A stretch of DNA of 64,000 nucleotides from Polytrichum commune (Eukaryota; Streptophyta; Polytrichopsida; Polytrichales; Polytrichaceae): the NCBI GenBank assembly GCA_950295325.1, contig OX485805.1:54088758-54152757 (forward strand), read 5' to 3'. Shown piece after piece: positions 35,005 through 45,892 of the stretch; the first letter of the stretch is position 1; every line of letters starts with the position of its first letter. A model generated the notes under the pieces. It worked only from the letters and a program-made list of their open reading frames with translations, was not told the DNA's origin and made no database searches. Both the position numbers and the translations under genes were made by a program.

Positions 35005-35718
35005 GAAAGTGTTAACATCATCAGCGACATCTAATGAGACACCTCAAAACACCTCAAAATGCCCAATGACAGGACAATCACTCAAAACTGTCTGCTATGA
35101 TATGCAGAGAGTTGACAGATGAACTGACAAAAATGTGACACATTGGCATCATAGAACCCAGAACAGGGGCCATGCTTTTGTGTAATGTATAGTACAAGTA
35201 TAAAGTTACACTCGGCACAAAGTCAAGTCAATTTGACTGGCTTTGGCAGGAGGGCTTACTTGCCCTTAACTTCACCGATCCGGAGCATCTCTTGTCCTGA
35301 ACATGAGTTGCAGAAAGGATACAGATATTGCCTACTAGTGGTAATGCTGCCAACAAAATTTGGTACTAGAAACTCCAGAGTGGAGGTTATTCTAGTAAAC
35401 TTATGTGAATAGACATTCTCGTCTATCTTGCAACGAACTGTGAGTGTCACAGGTTCAAGAGATCCTGCCCATGGATTCTTTTTTAACATTCGAGTTCCAG
35501 CAATGGCTGACCCCACCAGCCCAAGATGTTTCAAAAGACGCCACTACTGTGGATGTGGTGCATCTTTCAAAGAAGAATGCAATTAAAACCTTGGCAGGTG
35601 AGTGCTGTATACTTGCTGATGACGCAAGCACCAATTGTCATAGCCACGTTGCATTTGTACACACACAAAGGGTGGACCAGAAGTGGGTCTCACATTTATC
35701 GAAGAGACTACTGCACTG

Positions 35719-38700
35719 TCACCGCTTTCCTTTCTCTGGAGCTCCTACAACCAGAAGAGCTGTGTCACCATGGGTTGGAAGGGGCTTTTCATAGAGATCC
35801 TGTGGCATTTGAGAGTCCACGCGTGCGGGCGTGCTGAAATCTGTTTGGACTTTGATTTGAACAGGCCGTAAATCTTCATCATTCTTCGCCAGAACATTAT
35901 CCTTCACCATGACCTGTTCTGGATACCTTGCAAAGAACTCATACTCAATGCCCTCCTTCAGAGGAATATCAATTAGGTTTTGACATTCCGCATCATGTGT
36001 TGAATGCACTCCATAAAGGAGGTAGAAGACCACAGCTATAATTGTCCAGATCAGAAACCTGATGTAAGATGCTTTGTCAACCGAACCCAAGAGGAAGACA
36101 TTTAAAAATATAGAGGCTGCCGCTACCCACGGCATGCAAGGAACGCTCCACTCTTTTCCTTTCTGCACCATCGGAACCTTGTAACTGAACACAGCTGTGA
36201 GAGTGAGGGCTAGGCCACCAACGAAAGCCAGCGTCCAGCCATGCTGGAACCCATGATCCATTTGCCAAATAGTGACAAAGGTTGTTGCCAGGATGGTGAG
36301 GATAGTCAGGTATGCAACAGTAGGAAGAGGATTGGTTTTTCCAGAGACATTGTGGCGGCGGAAGACAAGTGCATTGGCGACCATGTAGAATACAAAAAGT
36401 GTGCCGATAGAGACAAGGTTGAGAAGTACTGAGAGATCAGTGAGGAAAGCTATCATGGCAGTACATACACCTGCGGCCAGAAAATATATACCCACGATGA
36501 ATATTACAATATTGCATAACAGAAGGTAGCATAAAATGAAGACTTGAAGCTAAAGAAAACAAGTGGACAATCCACGAATAGAAGGTCCAGAACAGCAATT
36601 GGTAGGTAACTGGGCTATGTGCTTACCAAGAAAAATAGTTGCATTCATCGGGGTACCAGTAGAGGAGTTCACCCTAGCAAACCAGTACGGTACTATATGG
36701 GCTCGCCCAAGCACACAGAGATAGCGAGCTTGGCCTAGCATTGCCACCAGGAGCGAAGTCACAATTCCTAAGCTCACACCTGCCCCGATGAAGTTGGACG
36801 CCCACTCCCAGCCTACAATGTGCTGAAAAGCGGTTGAATATGGGGCATTTGTGTCGATCTGCAATGGTCAATGTCTGTCAGAAACTACCACCTCATTCAA
36901 AGTGCTTGATAAGCCATGAAGTGATTGCAATGAAATTGGCTCTCATGCTTTTACACGCCCCCCTTTAAGTTTGACAACGTCCAAGTAAAGAAGGTGTGCA
37001 TCAGGAACAATGCAAAAGTCACATAGTTTCCAAGGAAGATATAAAAATAATTACTGATGACTTCTGAAACAATACTAGGGTCGGTTTGCAAAAAAAGTAA
37101 GGCTCTCAGGCGAGGACAAGGCATACCAAGTCATAGGGTTGCAGCATAGACAGAGCGACAGCCATTAGTGAGTAGAAAACAGTCACCACAACCACAGATC
37201 CAGAAACGCCAATCGGCATTGTCTTAGAAGGATGTTTGACTTCTTCAGCAGTCGTTGAGACAGCATCAAATCCAATGTAACTAAAGTATACAATTGCAGC
37301 TCCATCGAATATTCCTCTAATTCCGTGTGGAGCGAAACCAGACTTCAAATTTGGGTCTCGTGGTCTGCTTAAATTCTTTGCATCGCCTTTTGTGAAGCCA
37401 GCAATAATTATAAACAGGATAAAAGCAATGTGGAGGATAGTCATGACCAAGTTGAAGATTGAACTTTTCTTGGTGCTGCGCAGCCATGTAAAGAGGGCAC
37501 GGTTAGAAAGAAGGATGGCAGAGATGTTTGGAGAGAAAGAATCATCAGATTACTATTACTTATTTTCTGCAGTTCAAAAACAAATGAACTAAAATGAATA
37601 TAACTGGAGAAGTTCTTGGCATACAAGAAATCCTTAAGGCATAGTCAGTCCAGGACAGGAATGGTACCTGAAGCACAAGCATACTGTGAGCAAAACCACC
37701 ACGGAAACGGCCACAAAATCAATATGATCGTACCCCGGCGCAAAGCTGTTCACCTTTACCCGCCACGCATCCTCCTGTAGCGCCCCAGCAGCACTAGCCG
37801 CATAGGATGTAAAGCTCCGTGCTACGGCCGCATTAGACAACACGTACTCCATTATCAGGTTGGCACCCGTAATAAAAGCTGGAAATTCGCCTGCAACCAG
37901 ATCGAACCCATAAGAGGCCCTGGAGCTTAAATTTTGACGAAAACCCATGAGGTACAGATGACAAGGGATACACATAGAGCAATAAAACCACCACTGAACA
38001 ACACAACCGGCCTCCGAAATAAACAGAGGGAATTGAAATGGTTGTGAAAAATCGCCTCCAAAAGACTGTACGGCCACAAGTCCCCAGTAAAGGTTACAAA
38101 AGGAATCGGGAGAAGAGTTGACAGGGCAAGCTACCGAAGGTGATGCGAAGATAACTGAAAGCGCCTCCAGCCACAGGCACCTCTACAGCAAACTCGGTGT
38201 AGCAAAGAGCAGAAAGAAGAGCAGAGAGTCCCGCCACGATGTAGGCGACCACCAGAGCAGGGCCTGCACTGTGCGCCGCGGTGCCTGTGGAGACAAAGAT
38301 GCCTGCTCCCATCATTCCCCCCACGCCAAGAGCTATGACGTCCCACCATTGCAGTTTCCGGCTCATCTCTGCACCTGACCTTGCCTTAACCTGGAAGGCA
38401 GAGCCAGTGATTTAGCAATTTCAGGGGATGAATTTCTACGACGACGAAATCCCCAGGACTGAGTGCAAAGAATGCATAGCAAAGCATCTGCGATCACGCA
38501 CACACACGAGCTCGCCGCGACCATTTCTTGTGGCATTGTGGCCTGACAGCCTTCTTGAGTTTCAGCTGTAGATATCCTCGAATGAATAAATCTGCGACAC
38601 TTGGAATTACAACTGACTACCACGCAAAATTCGACCTCCGGCCAGCTGATGCCCCGATACAAACATTACCAATAGGAAGAAAAGGAACAAGAAAGGACCC

Positions 38701-39041
38701 GTGCGGATGAGCTCATTGAAGTCCAACACATGAGGATTAAGTGAAGAAACGAGTAAGTGCTCACTATAAAAATAGTGTCCCTCGAGAGAATTCAATTTAA
38801 ATGGGAGCGACCACGGGATAAAAGCGGTGAGCGTCGCAGCTTCAGCCAAATATTTGGTAGGAAGTGGGAAACTGGTATGCAAAAATAGGAGTACCTCAGT
38901 CATCTCTTCAGAAGGCGTCGTCACAGCCAACGCTCGGTTCCAGAATCGCGTATGTGTCTGGGCGAAGGCCCGGCGGTACTCCGAGAAGCTGGTGAAGCTC
39001 GATGACGAGGCCTTACGACCCGCTGGTGTAGAAGCTCCCAT
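35719..39041 (-). CDS. Cationic amino acid transporter, APC superfamily (CAT), 6 exons
   Basis: CAT proteins are multi-pass membrane transporters for basic and other amino acids at the plasma membrane or tonoplast. Exons by hand, all GT/AG: 39041-38895, 38390-38135, 37890-37668, 37475-37127, 36858-36627, 36470-35719. The phases agree and give 652 residues. Family blocks in order are a soluble N-terminus, KARSGAEMSRKLQWWDV (about 51-67), GVGGMMGAGIFVSTGTAA (first helix), CYTEFAVEVPVAGGAFSYLR, ITFGEFPAFITGANLIMEYV, IAGFTKGDAKN, YIGFDAVSTTAEEVKHPSK, LGQARYLCVLGRAHIVPYWF, TGTPMNAT and a C-terminal group of helices ending near LLYGVHSTHD. About 14 membrane segments are expected for the family and many are evident. 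ITFGEFPAF followed by EYVLSNAAVARSFTSY is closer to the CAT5/6/7/8 group than to CAT1 from memory, a tentative subfamily call. The soluble C-tail of about 85 residues is acidic and proline-containing. The first in-frame ATG after the 5' region is at 39041. Confidence 0.92.
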
Positions 39042-40200
39042 GTCTTGTGTAAGCGAAAGCAAGGGCGTGGGCGTGTTTCTTATAGGTAATTTAAAGCCAC
39101 CAATTCCTCCAAGATTGCCGCAAATACGAAAGCTCGAATTCTGAAGACTTTGACTCCTCAGAAAGTCATTTGGTGAATGTTGATGTTACTGCGTCTCGGC
39201 ACAGACTGTAGAAGTGCAAGTGCAGACATATCGCACAAACTCCTCAACTTCCAGAGACCAAATTTGCACTTGTGGAGATTTCTTGTTCCTAATAGTGCGA
39301 GTGGACGCTAAGAACTCTAGCTACTAGAGCAAAACAGAAAAACAACAACAAATTCCCCGCTGTCTCGTCTGCTCCAGTCCCTACATTGACAGAAGGAGTA
39401 GGAACACACTCTTTCCTACTGCTCTAACGCACTCTTCGAATGCAAATGGCCAGCAAAGACGTTTTCTCCTCACTAAGGTGCCACAAGAACAGAACAATCC
39501 TACCGAGCTTCAAACCAACACGGTCCTAAATAAAACTAGCGTCAATAAAGAAAAAAAACAACCTCCTCACTCCGTGCACATAATCGACCGCGGACAAAGC
39601 TGAATACTTAACAGCGAACATCTCCCGTCGCAATCGCAATCTCCTCCTCACACTGAACCGGCCGCCCTACCTGGAAAAAACGCAAAACCACTCGCGCTCG
39701 GCGAAAATGCAAGTTTACCCTCCGGTACTTCTCTTCTCCAACCTACGGAAACAAAGAAACACATGGAATAGTCCGTTCACATGATCGCAAGCTCCAAACC
39801 GCCGCCAGCGAGTAAAGCGCCACGAGAATCACACACTCTGTACAAAACACTAACCCCTGGAAGGCGCCTCTTGCAGTTCCGAGGCGAGCGTACGGTCGGT
39901 GCGGTGGCAAGAAGATGGCGGAGCTCGTACAGGCAATCGCGGAACGTAAGAGCGAGAATTACGGCAACCGGTGTGCGAGGACAGGGGCGATCGATTGCGG
40001 CGAAAGAGCAAAGCAACCAAGGAACCAAGAAGCCTAGAGAGAGCGAGAGCGCGAGAGAAAGAGAGAGAAAGAGAGAGCGAGCGCGACGAGCTTTGGTCGT
40101 TCGGTCGTCGTTTAGAGCTGCCCGACGAGGGAGGGGAGGCGGGTAACTTAGTGAGTTTTCTTTTTGTCGTTTAGCTTTCTCTGCCCGTTTTAAATAATCG
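39042..40200 (-). promoter_or_regulatory. 5' flank of the transporter gene with a CT-rich tract
   Basis: Upstream of ATG 39041 the sequence is more GC-rich than the surroundings and has CpG words. At 40035-40085 the plus strand is GAGAGCGAGA-rich, so the transporter's coding strand is CT-rich. That is common in plant leaders and core promoters. No TATA box or start site could be fixed. Overlapping ORFs on both strands here look like composition artefacts. Confidence 0.3.
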
Positions 40201-40318
40201 TAAATAGGCTCATAGCAGTTGGCGCTGGATGACGCTGTGATGAAATTGAGCCGCCCACATCTGGAGGACGACTCCATGGCCCTTATTAATGAGCCCCGAG
40301 GCCCAGGGGGTCTGCCTA

Positions 40319-40666
40319 CACTAAATATATCATTGTATTTAATGCCATATGGTATGATAGTTTATGTCACTATGGTAACTTTTTTTAAACCACACTTCTT
40401 ATGAATAAGCTATGGAATATTAATTGTCATCCCAATTTATGTTGAGGTCATCCACTTTTGGTATATTCTGCATCCTAACATTCCTGCAATGAATTGCTAC
40501 CATGGATGACTGAAATTTGGATGAAAAATCACTTAGTCAAGTGATAGTACTTGTAACATTGGCAATTTATAATGTCCAAATAAATTTACAAGGATTGGCA
40601 CATAATGTTAGGTTATAATTAGCATTGAGGCAGGGGGTCGGTGGCACTAAATGCAATTCTATGTAG
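40319..40666. mobile_element. CACTAAAT-tipped MITE, family M copy 3 (inverted)
   Basis: It starts CACTAAATATATCATTG and ends near GGCACTAAATGCAATTC...TGTAG. The interior (GTCACTATGGTAAC, GGATGACTGAAATTTGGATG) is the reverse complement of the 2.4-kb copy. The left end is good and the right end decayed. Confidence 0.55.
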
Positions 40667-41644
40667 TATCTACACTAATATGTATCTGCAATTAGGTTGC
40701 CTTCGCAAATAGATTGCCTCTTTATCCATGCAAATTACCTTGGGTCAAAACCGTATCACAAAAACTTATAACATTATTTATTCACATGTATAGAAATCAC
40801 ACTATTTTTTAAAATTATGAAACTTTGGAATTGTGGTAGTAAATATTCAAAATAGAGTGGAATGTCAATATATTGTAGTACCTTTACCACTTTTGCTATC
40901 TATAAGTAAATGAATCGTATCTTTTTTTGAGATTGATAATCCCGTATTAAAGGAAACATCAAAAATTTCCATATTAATTTTTGTTCTCCCCCCAAAAAAA
41001 TCCTTAAAATAGCTTAATTGGTGCTAAAGTGGTACAGTATCAGTGTGGGGCAACCTTATTGCACATGATTACGTTAGCAATTGCATAAGAGATTCAATGT
41101 GCTATGAAAGGTCACACTTGTGTCTATTATTCTCAAAATAATTTGACATTATTTTTAGGATTATTTTGTGTCAGACTAACTATCAGCCAACAACACCTAC
41201 TTGCACAAAGTTGCCAATGGATTGTCTAGGAAATGTTCCTTTTGTAAATATTCGTCCACGAAATACTTTTAACTCCACATGGTCGCTTGGCACTTAGCCT
41301 AAGAGAGAAAGAATCGTCATATTCGAAAACATACCTCCCAGTCTATGTTCGGGGAAAACCGACGGCTAGTTCATTATCAGCCGTTGGATTTCCCCTCATG
41401 GCCGGTCCAAATTTCCAACCATCGGATGGCAATCCGATTGTAATTTCAATCCTCCAACAATTAGCCAATGGACCATAAAATGTCCCGGAAATGTAGCCGA
41501 TTCTTCTTGTGAGTTACTGGATTTCAGCCAGAAGCATCCAGAGCGCTATTTGTCTGGGGCATCTAATGATGCACTTGAGGAAGTACCCTAAACCTTAAAC
41601 TTTTTGAATTATGCAACCTTTCCAAGACTAAATCCAATTGCTTC

Positions 41645-41730
41645 TATGAAGAATGGGGGGGACCCTTGGCCTTCAAGCGGTGAAGGCATTGCTAGGTTCA
41701 ATTCCTGCCAAGGATATTAACTCTTCAAAT
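41645..41730 (+). repeat. SINE-like or tRNA-like promoter remnant
   Basis: TGGCCTTCAAGCGG (A box) and GGTTCAATTCC (B box) are about 30 bases apart, as in plant SINE heads. A working tRNA is unlikely because paired acceptor arms are not seen. Confidence 0.4.
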
Positions 41731-42002
41731 TTAAAGTTTTGAACATGCCTTTCTTTTCACTTATTCAAGATTTTGTACTAAGAAATGATTTCTAATAAAT
41801 TTTCATACATTTTTTAAACAATTAGTGCCGATATGAATTCCATTTAATCGGATATTGGCCAATGAAAATATGAAAATATAGGCAATTGGCTGATTGATTT
41901 TACAAAAGACCGGCTCTTGCCGATGTAAATTGGAAGAAATCCAACCCTTTGTAGCAACTACCGGCAATTAGCCACTAAGGCTTCAAAAACTTCCCGAACT
42001 CT

Positions 42003-42190
42003 GCTCCCAGTCATCCGAATTAAAAGCCCTAACATAGTATGCAACCCAAATATAACATTTTTTTAGTTGATTTGACACCGAAACCCGCTCTAAAACCCGG
42101 AATTAGTCCACACAAAATCATGTAAACTGAATTGGCAATAAACTTATAGGGGCTCAAGTTTTTATGTCGGATGGATGAGAGGTACGCTCA
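42003..42190. repeat. Dispersed TIR repeat, family Q copy 2 (inverted)
   Basis: The right end GGATGGATGAGAGGTACGCTCA and the inner ATTTGACACCGAAA and GAATTGGCAATAAACTT match family Q in reverse. The left end (about CAGTCATCCGAATT) is worn. Confidence 0.48.
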
Positions 42191-42592
42191 TATAGTATGG
42201 TCGTTTGACGTTTAGCCCTTTGTTGCCTAATCAAGCAATATAATTTCTTCATTTGTGAAGATAAACGATGTGAGGACTACATGGGGCCACCGTTGCAAAC
42301 CAATTTCAAAAGTTGTTAGCAACTTGGTTCATAATCGATCGCTTGTCCAAAGTTATAAGGATTGTGAACCTGCCCTTCATACAATTCCCAGGTTATGTCC
42401 ATAAGATAATCGGTCATGGCTCGTAATTACCTCGAGTAGATGGATAACTAGCCACACCCGCAATTCATCATTCACAATCCTCTTGTTGGTTATATGGTCC
42501 ATGGTATGTTTTCCATGGTGTGTACGAGGGCTTACTACCACTCGAAGCAATCTTGTGACTTACTTGAAAATTTGGACCTAGGAGGGGTACTA

Positions 42593-42964
42593 CACTAAAT
42601 ATGGTCATACAGTATTTAATGCCGCATTGGTAAATTTTTAGATGACACCTATATTTTATGAATAAGCGAACAAGTATTGTCATGGATGATGGATGAGTTC
42701 GTCCATTGGTCAAAACCTTACTTTCTCTTGTCATTCGTGATGTAATATTGTCATGAACGATTGAAGTTTGGATGAAAAACCACTTGGCAAGTGACAGTAA
42801 TCGCAACACTGTGTATCTATTATCCCCCCCCCAAAAAAAAAATTCTACAAGGGATGACAAAGAATGTTGGGTCAACATTTAGTGCTGGTGATAGTATATT
42901 GCTGGTTATAATTAGTATTGAGCAAGAAAATTACGATCGGTGACACTAAATACCATATTTAGTG
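42593..42964. mobile_element. CACTAAAT-tipped MITE, family M copy 4, best-preserved ends (372 bp)
   Basis: The ends CACTAAATATGGT and ACCATATTTAGTG are perfect inverted repeats flanked by TA on both sides. The right end is part of the palindrome CACTAAATACCATATTTAGTG. The interior matches 40.3 kb directly and 2.4 kb inverted. Possible superfamilies: CACTA by tip sequence, or Tc1/mariner by the TA flanks. Confidence 0.65.
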
Positions 42965-43258
42965 TACTTCTTGATTGCCCTTGGGCCCTATTATGGGATA
43001 TTCCCCTTTATAATTGTATTGGTTACCCTTGCAATTGAATACATCCAATTTGCACCAACAAAAACATTGTGGTTCTTCGGTGCAAAGGAAAACCCAAGCC
43101 AATATATTTTGGGCCAATCTTATTGGCAAGGAGTGGTGTTTTGAGTAGTTTAGGAAAAATGTGAGGTGCTCATAACATCTTGTGCGAGCGCAAGGATGAC
43201 ATGATTAAGTGGAGAATGGAAGGGCCGATTTTTAAAGACATTTATTGTTTGTTTGTTT

Positions 43259-43495
43259 TTTTTGGCACAAATTGAAAAATCAATTGCAAGAGAGACAGAA
43301 TACAACCACCCCGGGAGAAACCCGACACCTGAGGGGAGATTAAGAAATAATGCCCATTTGGGGTCTAACCTTTCAAGTAACCATAAGACTGCTATGGGTC
43401 ACAATAAGACCTTTGACACCCCAAAACCAAGTTAAATTCATCAAGGACATCTTGGTAGGCAACGTTGGGTACCTTCTCCAAGTTGGATTGAAGAC
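43259..43495 (-). repeat. Retroelement-like repeat, copy 1
   Basis: It shares AAATTGAAAAATCAATTGCA, AGATTAAGAAATAATGCCCA and GGGTCACAATAAGACCTTTG with 56036-56285. On the minus strand the pair shows broken, similar reading (VAYQDVL and VAYRDIL; GLIVT). It is probably LINE-derived; the family is not identified. Confidence 0.45.
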
Positions 43496-43597
43496 ATGTA
43501 TTGATCAACATGGATTGATTGTGTTTCTTCTTTAAGGTGAACCCTCTCTCTTTTGTTTGCTATGTACTTAGGGTTCATGTAATTCTAACATGCTTAC

Positions 43598-44012
43598 CAC
43601 AGGGAGGTCACTCCATTGTCAAGTTGAACACTATGTGTGAACAAATTTTGCTACCCCTATATTACATGCCATAGATAATTTTAAAATTTTGATATTTTTT
43701 CTACATATACATAACCATTGATAGCATTGTTTTTTTTTAAATTAGTCATCTTAATTTTTGTAGTAATTTTTTTAGTTCAATTTTGCATCAGTCTAGTCAA
43801 TTAGAAACGGTATGTTTTATTTAAAAATATATATCATCAAATTTAGTTACCTTTTTTTACTATGTAATATGTACAGTATATATCTACTCATCAAAAAAAG
43901 TTGATAAAAGTTTGACCCATTTTAGTGATGATTTATGTAAAAAGTAGGATTTTTTACATGTAAAGTGTTCGGACGTGGTTGTTCAACTTTACAATGGAGC
44001 GACCTCCCCATG
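43598..44012. mobile_element. hAT-like MITE copy 2 (415 bp)
   Basis: The inverted ends are CACAGGGAGGTCACTCCATT and the reverse complement of AATGGAGCGACCTCCCCATG. The flanks are CATGCTTAC at the left and CATGCTAC at the right, an 8-bp duplication with one extra T. It matches 14159-14576 in opposite orientation over its length. Confidence 0.72.
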
Positions 44013-44801
44013 CATGCTACATAACTTGTACATCTATAGAGAGACAAGTCTAACCCTAACTACAAAACTATGCAAGCAATTTAAAATCTAAACACACGAT
44101 AATGACAAAGTGGCAAGCAAATGTATTCACTCCAATAAATAAAACATCGTACAATAAACATGACAATCTAATGATAGGAGAGTCCATACTCCAGCTTAAA
44201 ACGTCGGACTTTGTATTACTAAAGTGTTCAGAAACACTATCCACTTTGAAATAATAAAACCATGTCAAATCACACTAACAACACACACCAATTCATTTAA
44301 AGTCACTTTAAATCTATCCTTGAGAGTATCTTATACTCTAACCACCACACCAAATGTGAGAACTTTTTAGGAGCCCAATACCAGCAGTGTTCATGGACAT
44401 TCATTAAACCTCTACACTAGAAGAAGAAATAAACATATAAGTTTAAGTAATTTATATTATACATGTAATTGAAATTATGCATCATTTGATGGTCTGCAAT
44501 TTAAAATTCAAATATAATATACACCTCTCACGAATAAAACATATACCCTTTATTTTTTGCTCGTATAATTTCTTTTTGTATGCAAGTAACCCCCCCCCCT
44601 TGCGGGTCCACATTTTGATGAGACAACAAATGTTGGGCAAGGTTGTACTATACAATACATGGGTGTCATATGCTATTCATGGTAGTGGACTCAACAATGA
44701 ATCTAGCCGATGAAAAAATCAATATGGAATTATGCAAACAACTATTGCATGCAACATATTCTCAAGCTCACAAACTCATGCCAAGATTTAAGAAATTACA
44801 T

Positions 44802-44941
44802 CACTACAAGGATCACGGGTCATTGCCACTACAAGGTGTTTCGAGATCTCCAAATCTAGTGGTCTCTTAAATTTGGATATCTAAAATCTACCTTGTAATG
44901 GCAAACAAAACCAGTGGCAACAATTTGTGGTCCTTGTAGTG
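44802..44941. mobile_element. 140-bp MITE with CACTACAAGGA inverted ends
   Basis: The left end CACTACAAGGATCAC and the right end GTGGTCCTTGTAGTG are inverted repeats, with a second inverted motif (ATTGCCACTACAAGGT against ACCTTGTAATGGCAA) just inside. CACTACAAG is the classic tip of plant CACTA (En/Spm) elements. The flanking triplets CAT and TAT differ by one base. Confidence 0.6.
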
Positions 44942-45784
44942 TATGCTTGAATAATCATTCTAGTTTTAAAATTGTTGGATTGCCATGTTTAAGATGCATT
45001 AGATACCCTTGAGAAGTATGCTTGAGTACAGCAAATGACCTTTGATTATGTCTTAATGCAAAGTTATACAAATTTTTTAAAATATTGTTGACCAATTTAG
45101 GATGGCGACATCAATTTCTTACAACCTCGTCCACTCAACCTAACAATTGATCCTCCAAAACCTATGAACCCAATCAAATAGAGCCCCGCAAAAGTTTGGG
45201 AAAGAGTCAACGAACTTGACCACCTACTCAAGGATACTTATGAATTTTAGGGGCTAACTATAAACACACATGATGATAAAGATGGCTTTATACCACCTCA
45301 CACCACTTGCAAGCATATTCATTTAATTGCAAATCATGAATAAATGCTTCCAACTTACCGTTTCTAGGATAAGCTTACTTATGTGTTATGTCCAAGGGCT
45401 CATAGAACAAGATAGGTAGTAATGGATCGACCCATCCACCGGTTTGCTCTTATCAACTAGTGAAGAGTGTCACGATAACCAAGAGAAGAAACACCTATAA
45501 ATGCTATCATCAAGAATGTCTAGGTCCTACATGGATGATGTGGGATTCATTGGTACAAAGAAACTAATAAACACCAAGTATGTACATTTGCAACTAAGTT
45601 ATACATGATGTTTGTGGACATTCTCCTTGCCATCCAATGATCTAGCTATAACGTGTTGCAAAAAAATTGGAATGGATTGTGGGGTTCTCTATGCCCACCT
45701 AGGCGTGATTCATTTTATTTTCAAAGCTCATGTCCGTTCTTATATGTCATGTTACTCTATATTGGTCAATGTGAGATTATGGTG

Positions 45785-45892
45785 TGTATGCTTCATCTTG
45801 ACTTAGACCAACTTGAAAATGAAGTAATTACATAATTCACGTTGATGCCACCATTTAGAGTCAAAATATTCTAAGTCAAGATGAAGCATACA
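45785..45892. repeat. Hairpin: perfect 23-bp inverted repeat
   Basis: TGTATGCTTCATCTTGACTT... at 45785-45807 is exactly inverted at 45870-45892, with a 62-base spacer. It could be a small foldback transposon end or form a stem-loop in RNA. No coding frame explains it. Confidence 0.75.

Noticed and set aside
39777-40277. 166-codon minus ORF and overlapping 121-codon plus ORF
   Set aside because: Both are open because of the purine/pyrimidine-biased GC-rich sequence. No domain is present, and they lie in the transporter's 5' flank.
41645-41730. Functional tRNA gene
   Set aside because: A and B boxes are present, but no acceptor stem pairing or complete cloverleaf was found; SINE-like instead.
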